From positions 30,523-94,522 of the forward strand of contig NZ_NMQV01000019.1 in assembly GCF_002234375.1 (NCBI RefSeq): a stretch of 64,000 bases of DNA, written 5' to 3'. Under the pieces are notes generated by a model. The model had not been told where the DNA came from. It made no database searches and was given only the letters and a program-made list of their open reading frames with translations. Shown in pieces: positions 57,783 through 64,000 of this stretch. Within the stretch, counting starts at the first letter, position 1. Each line of letters opens with the position of its first letter. A program made the position numbers and the translations under genes. Origin of the DNA: Pseudomonas fluvialis (GTDB lineage Bacteria > Pseudomonadota > Gammaproteobacteria > Pseudomonadales > Pseudomonadaceae).

Positions 57783-59140
57783 CGTTCGCGCAAGGCCTCG
57801 GCACGCGCCCGCAGAATGGGCTTGAGCAGGTAACTGAGGATACTCTTCTGCCCGGTGATGATATCCACCGAGGCCACCATGCCCGGAATGATCAGCAAGG
57901 GCTGTTCGACACTACCCAGGTGGCTCTTCTCGGTGCGCAGCTTGATCAGGTAGAAGCTGTTGCCCTCGTCATCGGTGACCGTATCGGCACCAATCTGTTC
58001 CAGCTGTGCCTTGAGGCCGCCATAAATGGTGTAGTCATAGGCGGTGAACTTCACCACGGCTTCCTGCCCGGGATGCAGGAAGGCAATATCCTGCGGACGG
58101 ATACGCGCTTCCACCAGCAGGCTGTCATCCAGCGGCACCACCTCGACCAGGTCACTGCCCGGCTGGATCACCCCGCCAATGGTATTGACCAGCAGCTGCT
58201 TGACCACACCACGCACCGGCGAGGTGACCAAAGTACGTTCGACACGATCCTGCAGGGCCTTGCCGGTGGACTTGATCTTGCTCAGCTCGGTGCGCGCTTC
58301 GTTCAACTGCCCCAGCGCCTCGCTGCGAAAGCGGGCACGGGTCTCATCGATCTTGCGCTCGACTTCCTTGATCGCCGCTTCGGCACGCGGAATGGCCAAG
58401 CCGGTCGCTTCAAGCTGGCCACGCGCATCGACTTCGGCACGCTTGAGGCGCAACACCTCCACCGGCGAAATAGCCCCCGCCTCGACCAACGGTTCGGACA
58501 TGCGGATTTCCTCGCGCAACAGGCCCAGGCTGCTGCGGAACTGTCCCTGCTTGGCCACGAACTCGCGCAACTCCTGACGACGCTGGGCCAGTTGCTCTTC
58601 AAGACCGGCCACTTCGTCACGTAGCTGCTGCTGACGGCTCTCGAACAGCTGTTGCTCACTCGCCGCCAGGCTCTGCGCCCCCTCCGGCAGTTGCTCCGGC
58701 AAGGCCAGCGGCTGCTCGTCCACTTCCGCCTGCAAACGCGCCACGCGCAGCTGCAAGGCCAGGCGATCAGCCTCGGTCTCCCCGACATTCGAAGCAAAGC
58801 GCGTGTCATCCAGGCGCAGCAACGGCGCGCCGGCCTCCACCACCTGCCCTTCGCGCACGAAGATCTCCGCGACAATGCCGCCTTCGAGGTTCTGGATCTT
58901 CTGCAGGCGCGAGGAAGGAATCGCCTTGCCATCGCCGCGCGTCACCTCGTCCACCACGGCAAAATGCGCCCACAGCAACAAGCACGCCACGCAGGCCAGC
59001 ATGCCCCACAGGGTCAGACGCAACACCCGCGGCGCATCTTCGATAAGCGCCTTCTGCACCTCGGGCACCGGCTCGTCGCCCAACTCATCCCGACTGCCGA
59101 AATAACTGGCCAGGGCTTCGCGAAGTGAATTAACTGACAC
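57779..59140 (-). CDS. lapC: Type I secretion membrane-fusion protein LapC (HlyD family)
   Basis: A 453-residue adaptor linking the inner-membrane ATPase LapB to the outer-membrane channel. One helix lies at about residues 38-60 (LTLWGMLACVACLLLWAHF). A biotinyl-lipoyl-like segment (IQNLEGGIVAEIFVREGQVV), long coiled-coil region (about 140-290), and the C-terminal beta domain (ARIRPQDIAFLHPGQEAVVK) follow in HlyD order. It overlaps lapB by 11 bases. Confidence 0.94.
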   Translation of the reverse strand: MSVNSLREALASYFGSRDELGDEPVPEVQKALIEDAPRVLRLTLWGMLACVACLLLWAHFAVVDEVTRGDGKAIPSSRLQKIQNLEGGIVAEIFVREGQVVEAGAPLLRLDDTRFASNVGETEADRLALQLRVARLQAEVDEQPLALPEQLPEGAQSLAASEQQLFESRQQQLRDEVAGLEEQLAQRRQELREFVAKQGQFRSSLGLLREEIRMSEPLVEAGAISPVEVLRLKRAEVDARGQLEATGLAIPRAEAAIKEVERKIDETRARFRSEALGQLNEARTELSKIKSTGKALQDRVERTLVTSPVRGVVKQLLVNTIGGVIQPGSDLVEVVPLDDSLLVEARIRPQDIAFLHPGQEAVVKFTAYDYTIYGGLKAQLEQIGADTVTDDEGNSFYLIKLRTEKSHLGSVEQPLLIIPGMVASVDIITGQKSILSYLLKPILRARAEALRER

Positions 59141-61280
59141 TGATCTGCCCCTTTTTCAACGCTTCCATCACCGCTGCCTTGGGGCCGTCGGCAATGATCT
59201 GCCCGCGATCGACGATAATCAGCCGGTCGACCAGGCTCAGCATCGAGGCACGGTGCGTCACCAGCAGCAAGGTCTTGTTGGCAATCACCGCCGCCAGCCG
59301 CTGCTTGAGGCGCTCCTCGCCGGTGTTGTCCATGGCGCTGGTCGGTTCGTCGAGCAGGAGGATCGGCGGGTCGAGCAACAGGGCTCGCGCCAGAGCCACG
59401 TTCTGCCGTTGGCCACCGGACAGGTTCTGGCCACGCTCGCCGACCTGCAGCTCATAGCCTTGCGGGTGCAGACGGGCAAACTCGTGCACGCCGGCCAGCT
59501 CGGCGGCCTGCAGGACCATCTCATCCTCTACATAACGGGCACCGCAATGCAGGTTGTCACGCAGGGTCCCGGAGAACAGCTGGATATCCTGGGGCACATA
59601 GCCGATGTTGTAGCGCAGGTCGCTGACATCCAGCTGGCGTACATCGATACCGTCCACCAGCAGGCTGCCGCCATCCGCCTGGTACAAGCCGACAATCAGC
59701 TTGGCCAGCGAACTCTTGCCCGAACCACTGCGCCCGATGATGCCAACCTTCTCGCCCGGACGAATCTGCAGGGTGATCTTCTTCAGGGCGGCCTGCTGCT
59801 GATCGGGGTAACTGAAATCTACCTGGCGAAACTCCACCGCACCCTGCAGGTTCTGCCGCTTCAGCGGGCGTTCATCAGGCTGGCGCTCCTGTGGCAGTTC
59901 CATCATCTGATTGATCGAATCCAGCGTCACCCGCGCCTGCTGGTAGCGGGTCATCAACCCGCAGATCTGCCCCAGCGGAGCCAGGGCACGGTTGCTCAGC
60001 ATGTAGCAGGCAATCAGCCCGCCCATGCTGAGCTGCCCGGCAATGATCTGGTATACGCCCACGACAATGATCGCCACGCCGGTCAGCTGCTGGATCAACA
60101 GCGTGGCGTTCATGGCCAGACCGGACAGCATGCGCGCGCGTAACTCCAGGCGACTGAGGGTACCGATGGTCTGCTCCCACAGGTATTGCCGTTCACTCTC
60201 GGCATTGTTGACCTTCACCGCGTCCAGCCCGGCGAGCGTCTCGATGAGGCTCGACTGGCGCTCGCTGGCCAGTTGCATGCTGCGCTGCATGGTCGATTCC
60301 AGGGGTTTCTGCAACACCCAGCTGATCGCGATCACCAGAGGAAAGGCGATGATTGGAATCCACACCAGATGGCCGCCCAGCATGGCCACCACAGCAAGAA
60401 TCAGCAGGGTAAAGGGCAAGTCGATCAGCGCTGCCAGGGTCAGTGACGACAGGAAGTCACGCAGGGTCTGGAACTCATGGATGTGCTGGGCGAAGCTGCC
60501 AACCCGCGCCGGGCGATAACGCATGGCCATGCCAACAATGCGCTCGAACAGCGTTGCGGAAATGATCAGGTCGGTCTTCTTGCCGGCCAGATCCAGGCAC
60601 AAGCCGCGCATGGTCTTGAGCAGCAGATCGAAGAAGAACGCCACGCAAATGCCGATGGCCAGCACCCACAGGGTAGCCTCGGCCTGGTTGGGCACCACGC
60701 GGTCGTAGACATTCATGACAAACAGCGGCGTGGCCAGGCCAATCAGGTTGATCAGCACGCTGGCCGCCAGCGCATCGGCATACAACCAGCGCGAGCGCTT
60801 GAGGGTATCGCGGAACCAGGCCCTGGCCCGCGGAATCAGCTCGCCACGCGCCATATCGAAGCGATGGCGCGGCTGGGCAAAGAAACTGCGCCCGACATAG
60901 TCCTCGGCCAGCAGGGCGATATCCACCAGCACCTCGCCCCCCTCGCTTTCGCTGGGCATGATGCGCGCCTGCTCACCTTCGAAACCCAGCAACAGCGCAC
61001 TGCGGCCGTCCTTGAGCAACAACAGTGCCGGCATGGCCAGCGCGGGAATCTGCTGCAAGCTGCGCCGCAACCAACGCCCCTGCAAGCCGGCGCGCGCCGC
61101 TGCACGCGGCAGCAGCTCGGCGCTCAGGCGCTGCTGCGGCAAAGGCAGCCCGGCGGTCAGCATCGCGCGACTCACCGGCTTCTGGTGCAGCGCACACAGT
61201 GACAGCAGGCTGTCGAGCAGCGGATCGTCATAGCGATCGCGCGGATCGCTGTGTGCGGCGAAGGAAGGATCGGCTACCAC
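59130..61280 (-). CDS. lapB: Type I secretion ABC transporter LapB
   Basis: A 716-residue exporter. Residues about 20-140 form a C39-peptidase-like domain that in this class is not expected to cut substrate. The membrane part spans about 165-430. The ATPase has Walker A GRSGSGKSS (516-524), signature LSGGQ (620-624), Walker B ILLLDEP (640-646) and His676. It powers export of the adhesin LapA. It lies between lapE and lapC, as in P. fluorescens. Confidence 0.95.
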   Translation of the reverse strand: MVADPSFAAHSDPRDRYDDPLLDSLLSLCALHQKPVSRAMLTAGLPLPQQRLSAELLPRAAARAGLQGRWLRRSLQQIPALAMPALLLLKDGRSALLLGFEGEQARIMPSESEGGEVLVDIALLAEDYVGRSFFAQPRHRFDMARGELIPRARAWFRDTLKRSRWLYADALAASVLINLIGLATPLFVMNVYDRVVPNQAEATLWVLAIGICVAFFFDLLLKTMRGLCLDLAGKKTDLIISATLFERIVGMAMRYRPARVGSFAQHIHEFQTLRDFLSSLTLAALIDLPFTLLILAVVAMLGGHLVWIPIIAFPLVIAISWVLQKPLESTMQRSMQLASERQSSLIETLAGLDAVKVNNAESERQYLWEQTIGTLSRLELRARMLSGLAMNATLLIQQLTGVAIIVVGVYQIIAGQLSMGGLIACYMLSNRALAPLGQICGLMTRYQQARVTLDSINQMMELPQERQPDERPLKRQNLQGAVEFRQVDFSYPDQQQAALKKITLQIRPGEKVGIIGRSGSGKSSLAKLIVGLYQADGGSLLVDGIDVRQLDVSDLRYNIGYVPQDIQLFSGTLRDNLHCGARYVEDEMVLQAAELAGVHEFARLHPQGYELQVGERGQNLSGGQRQNVALARALLLDPPILLLDEPTSAMDNTGEERLKQRLAAVIANKTLLLVTHRASMLSLVDRLIIVDRGQIIADGPKAAVMEALKKGQISVS

Positions 61281-61312
61281 GCAAACCTCGGATCATGCGA
61301 CGACAAAGACAA

Positions 61313-61333
61313 CGGCCGCCCAAATGGCGGCCG
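61313..61333 (-). terminator. Hairpin between lapE and lapB
   Basis: CGGCCGCC (61313-61320) and GGCGGCCG (61326-61333) form a perfect 8-bp stem with a 5-base loop, followed on the minus strand by a weak T-rich run (TTGTCTTTGTC). It lies 55 bases after the lapE stop and may partly reduce lapB-lapC expression relative to lapE. Confidence 0.5.
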
Positions 61334-61387
61334 CTACAGACTACGCGTTGCCGGGCCGCCGAAGCTAGCCTGGCCGCACCCTTGGGT

Positions 61388-62734
61388 TCAGTTGAACCCT
61401 GGCAGGCGGATACGCGAACTCGACTCTTCCAGCGGTACGCTGGCCAGGGGCGCAACTACCCCCTGACTACGCAGTAGGGTGCCGGTGGTGGCCTTGATCC
61501 GGTACTGATTGAACAGCTCCAGGGTCCGCACTTCCTCAAGACGCCGCGCCGCGGCAAACAACTCGTTCTCACTGTCCAGCAGGTCAAGCAGGCTGCGCTC
61601 GCCCAGCGTGAACTGCTGCTGGTAGGAGTCACGCACCCGCGTGCTGTAGTCCACATACTGCTGAGCAATCGGCAACTGCTTGCGCGCGTTATCCAGGGCA
61701 TTCCAGGCCAGGCCAAGCTCCTCGCCCAACACGCGCAAGGCGTCGTTACGGATGTCCATGGCCTGATTGACCTGATACGCCTTGGCACGCAGGTCAGCCT
61801 GGTTGCTGCCGCCGGCATACAGGTTGTAGCGCATGCGCAGCATGGCCTGCCATTCGTTGCTATGCCCGCTGGTGCCGTCCAGGTTGTTGTCGAAGTTGCG
61901 CTGCAACTCCGCATTGACCTGCGGATAGAAGGCCGATTTGGCGGCACTCTCCTGCTCACGCGTGGCCTGTACATCCGCGTCGGCCGAGCGTAGCAGCGGG
62001 TTGTTGGCCAGCAGCTCTTCGATACCGGCCTGCAGGCTGGCGGGCAACTGTGCGTCCAGCGCACCCGGCTGGCGCAGATCATCAGGCACCCGGCCCACTA
62101 CGCTGAAATAATTGACTTCGGCATCCGCCAGATTGGTCTGCTCGGTAATCAGGTTGTTGCGTGCCTGCGCCAGACGCGCTTCCGCCTGATCCAGATCGGC
62201 CATGCGCCCTACCCCGCGCTGGCTGCGCAGACTGATCTGCTCATAAATACGCTGGTGGCTGTTCAGATTGTCTTCAGCCAGGCGCACCATGGCCTGACGC
62301 TTGAGGACATCCAGATAGACCGTCACTACATCAAGCCCCACCCGCTCGGCCGTACCCAGCAAGGCATAGGCCCGCGCATTGACGGTGGCGCGCTGACGCC
62401 CCACTTCACTCTGCGTGGCAAAACCATCAAAGAGCATTTGTTGCAAACGCAGGGTCGACTCACCCCGCGTCAGGGTTTTGAAACCATGCCCCGAAGACGC
62501 ACGAGTCCCCGGACTATCGGTGCCCTCACGACCATAACCGGCCAGCAGATCAACCTGCGGCAAGTAGCCTCCCTGCGCGGCCTTCATCTGTTCTTCGGTA
62601 GACAAACGCGCATTGATACCCGCCTGGATCTGCGGATGGCTATCCATTGCCTGCTGCATGGCTTCATTCAAGGTTAGCGCCTGGGCCGACAGGGAGACGG
62701 CAAAGGCCAGGGGCATGAGAGCGAAGAAACGCAT
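61388..62734 (-). CDS. lapE: TolC-family outer-membrane channel LapE
   Basis: A 448-residue outer-membrane efflux protein. A signal peptide ends LSAQA, then LTLNEAMQQAMDSHPQIQA begins the first TolC repeat; LRQPGALDAQLP and LLDSENELFAAARRL mark the second. It forms the exit duct for LapA with LapB and LapC. Start chosen at MRFFALMPLAF; AGGA lies somewhat far (about 12 bases). It is divergent from lapA. Confidence 0.92.
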   Translation of the reverse strand: MRFFALMPLAFAVSLSAQALTLNEAMQQAMDSHPQIQAGINARLSTEEQMKAAQGGYLPQVDLLAGYGREGTDSPGTRASSGHGFKTLTRGESTLRLQQMLFDGFATQSEVGRQRATVNARAYALLGTAERVGLDVVTVYLDVLKRQAMVRLAEDNLNSHQRIYEQISLRSQRGVGRMADLDQAEARLAQARNNLITEQTNLADAEVNYFSVVGRVPDDLRQPGALDAQLPASLQAGIEELLANNPLLRSADADVQATREQESAAKSAFYPQVNAELQRNFDNNLDGTSGHSNEWQAMLRMRYNLYAGGSNQADLRAKAYQVNQAMDIRNDALRVLGEELGLAWNALDNARKQLPIAQQYVDYSTRVRDSYQQQFTLGERSLLDLLDSENELFAAARRLEEVRTLELFNQYRIKATTGTLLRSQGVVAPLASVPLEESSSRIRLPGFN

Positions 62735-62882
62735 GATGCTTGAATTCCTTTCAGAACGGGCTGACCGCATAAGCAGCGCAGGGAGTATGTGGCCGATCCG
62801 TCAAGTGCGAAAAATCGACCGTAAATGCGAATTGCGTCACAGCAAAAAGCTGATCAATATCAAAGTGACACTGTACGGGCGG

Positions 62883-62911
62883 ATTGTTTATGATCACGCC
62901 CAAAGGGTCAA
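62883..62911 (-). promoter_or_regulatory. Candidate lapE promoter
   Basis: TTGACC (5/6 to -35 consensus), 17-base spacer and AACAAT (4/6 to -10 consensus) read on the minus strand toward lapE. Its -35 overlaps the FleQ-like box at 62907-62920. Moderate match only. Confidence 0.35.
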
Positions 62912-62920
62912 TAGCTTGTC
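62907..62920. promoter_or_regulatory. FleQ-box-like site 1
   Basis: GTCAATAGCTTGTC matches the published FleQ-binding pattern GTCAATAAATTGAC at 11 of 14 positions. FleQ is the c-di-GMP-responsive regulator of lapA in P. putida and P. fluorescens. Located about 140 bases upstream of the lapA ATG. Binding is inferred. Confidence 0.4.
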
Positions 62921-62945
62921 GCTTTTAGTCAGAATGACCAAATTA

Positions 62946-62959
62946 GACATTATTTTGAC
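62946..62959. promoter_or_regulatory. FleQ-box-like site 2
   Basis: GACATTATTTTGAC matches the same FleQ pattern at 10 of 14 positions, 39 bases downstream of site 1, nearer to lapA. A pair of such sites is usual at c-di-GMP-controlled adhesin promoters. Weaker than site 1. Confidence 0.33.
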
Positions 62960-63051
62960 GCCAATTAGTTGCCGCATCATGCACCTCTGCGCCAAGTGCC
63001 AACTAAACTAAACGGATGATTCGCGCCCATCGGCGCACCAGGAGCCAAGGT

Positions 63052-64000
63052 ATGAGCGTCATTGCCGCCACCCTCAAACAGGTTTTCGGTAACGCCTACG
63101 TCATCGCCAGCGATGGCAGCAAGCGTCCCGCCCTTGAAGGTGAACACCTGTTTAATGGCGAGCAGCTACTGACCGAAAGCGGCGCCAGCGCCGTACTGCA
63201 ACTGGCTAACGGCGAACGTCTGGACGTCGCCAGCGACAGTCTCTGGCAAGCCGCCCCCGCCACTAACGAAGCAGTCCTGGCTAGCGAGGACGACCTGCCA
63301 TCCGATCTGGAGCAGGCCCTGGCCGCCGGCTTCGACCCCACGCTGGAACTTGAGCCGACTGCAGCGGGGCCCGCAGCCGGCGGCGCAGGTGGCGCAGGTG
63401 GTGGCCACTCCTTTATCTTGCTGAGCGAGACCGGCGCACAAGTCGAAGCAACGATTGGCTTCAATACATCAGGCCTGGACAGCAGCGCCGGACTCCTGCG
63501 CGAAGAGCAGGTCGCACAGGCCAGTCTCTCCGACAACGGCAGTATCGACCTCACCGCGCCGACCCTCACCGTCAGCGCGCCGGACAACAGCAACGACAGC
63601 ACGCCCACCCTCACCGGCAGCAGTGACCAGATCGGTGGCACCGTCACCCTCACCGTCACCGATGCCAACGGCGCTACCCAGAACCTCTCGGCCACCGTGC
63701 AGACCGATGGTTCCTGGAGTGTCGCGGTCAGCACGCCGCTGGCCGAGGGCAGCTACAGCGTCGTCGCGCAGGTCAGTGATGCCGCCGGCAATACCGCGCA
63801 GGCCACGGACAACGCCACCGTCGACACCACCGCCACCGCGGCCCCGACTGTGACCATCACGGCCGATGCCAACAACGATCAGCTGCTCAGCAGCACTGAA
63901 CTGGGCGCCGCCACCACCGTGGCTGTGACCATCGGCCTGCCGGCCGGTGCGGTCGCCGGTGACACCCTCACCGTCACCGACGGCACCACTCCGCAAGTCA
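63052..64000 (+). CDS. lapA: Giant repeat adhesin LapA, N-terminal part
   Basis: An open frame runs from this ATG to the right edge (316 complete codons) without a stop. Residues 1-120 match the LapA retention module (MSVIAATLKQVFGNAYVIAS) and contain TAAG at 103-106, the LapG protease site, followed by a glycine-rich linker. After about residue 160 begins an Ig-like repeat (LTVSAPDNSNDSTPTLTGSS; VTLTVTDANGATQNLSATVQ; ADANNDQLLS). LapA is exported by LapEBC and held at the cell surface for biofilm attachment. AGGAG lies seven bases upstream. The C-terminal repeats and secretion signal are outside the window. Confidence 0.92.
   Translation, partial: MSVIAATLKQVFGNAYVIASDGSKRPALEGEHLFNGEQLLTESGASAVLQLANGERLDVASDSLWQAAPATNEAVLASEDDLPSDLEQALAAGFDPTLELEPTAAGPAAGGAGGAGGGHSFILLSETGAQVEATIGFNTSGLDSSAGLLREEQVAQASLSDNGSIDLTAPTLTVSAPDNSNDSTPTLTGSSDQIGGTVTLTVTDANGATQNLSATVQTDGSWSVAVSTPLAEGSYSVVAQVSDAAGNTAQATDNATVDTTATAAPTVTITADANNDQLLSSTELGAATTVAVTIGLPAGAVAGDTLTVTDGTTPQV

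Larger units (their letters stand above)
62735..63051. other. lapE-lapA divergent regulatory region
   Basis: This 317-base gap is markedly richer in A and T than the flanking genes and has no ORF. It contains the promoters for lapE (minus) and lapA (plus). A possible lapE promoter reads TTGACC (62911-62906), 17 bases, AACAAT (62888-62883). FleQ-box-like sites are listed separately. For lapA I see an AGGAG ribosome-binding site at 63040 but no convincing -35/-10 pair. Confidence 0.5.

Noticed and set aside
63415..64000. Repeated ACC/GTC-rich codons at the right edge considered as a DNA tandem repeat or CRISPR-like array
   Set aside because: They translate in frame as Thr/Val-rich Ig-like adhesin sequence and show no regular repeat-spacer spacing.

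Overview
The window is a chromosomal segment of a Pseudomonas species (Gammaproteobacteria). The evidence is gene order and protein similarity: an rpsB-to-rnhB envelope cluster, an algU-mucABCD operon followed by lepA-lepB-rnc-era-recO-pdxJ, a short-form putA with a PruR-type AraC regulator, and a LapA/LapEBC adhesin locus. The DNA is GC-rich, genes are packed with many 1-8 bp overlaps, and I see no rRNA, tRNA, insertion sequence, prophage or CRISPR array. It is almost entirely core genome. The species cannot be fixed from the sequence alone.

Layout. (1) 1-15 kb, minus strand: translation and envelope biogenesis (rpsB, tsf, pyrH, frr, uppS, cdsA, dxr, rseP, bamA, skp, lpxD, fabZ, lpxA, lpxB, rnhB), then the start of an AGCS amino-acid symporter cut by the left edge. 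(2) 15-27 kb, mostly plus: map, glnD and the lysine/DAP genes dapC, dapD and dapE, interleaved with a CsdA-CsdE-TcdA sulfur-transfer/tRNA-modification set, rlmA and an unknown acidic protein. (3) 27-34 kb, minus: a GAF/HD-GYP signalling protein, then putP, putA and pruR for proline catabolism. (4) 34-38 kb, plus: a 45-residue membrane microprotein behind a sigma-54-type promoter, a chagasin-type protease inhibitor, cmoA-cmoB and a periplasmic binding protein. (5) 37.7-48.3 kb, minus: pdxJ, recO, era, rnc, a DUF4845 protein, lepB, lepA, then mucD, mucC, mucB, mucA and algU. (6) 48.6-57.8 kb: nadB, sdhE-ygfX, ygfZ, an HDOD protein, two solute-binding proteins, ung and two crotonase-family enzymes. 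(7) 57.8-64 kb: the type I secretion system lapC-lapB-lapE and, divergently, the start of the giant adhesin gene lapA.

The modules fit together as follows. The 15 kb minus cluster links protein synthesis to lipid A, phospholipid, undecaprenyl and outer-membrane protein assembly; RseP in it is the protease that would act on MucA, so it connects to the algU operon at 48 kb. The put genes form a catabolic unit (import by PutP, two-step oxidation by PutA) with regulator pruR just upstream. LapE-LapB-LapC export LapA, whose N-terminus shows the retention module with a TAAG protease site.

No clearly new multi-gene system was found. The most interesting unexplained structure is the 34.2-35.1 kb stretch: nested dyads, a good -24/-12 element and a tiny membrane ORF directly upstream of the protease inhibitor. 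Next are the pruR-putA intergenic repeats and the FleQ-box-like sites between lapE and lapA. Start sites were re-chosen from ribosome-binding sites and family alignments recalled from memory; no database search was possible.
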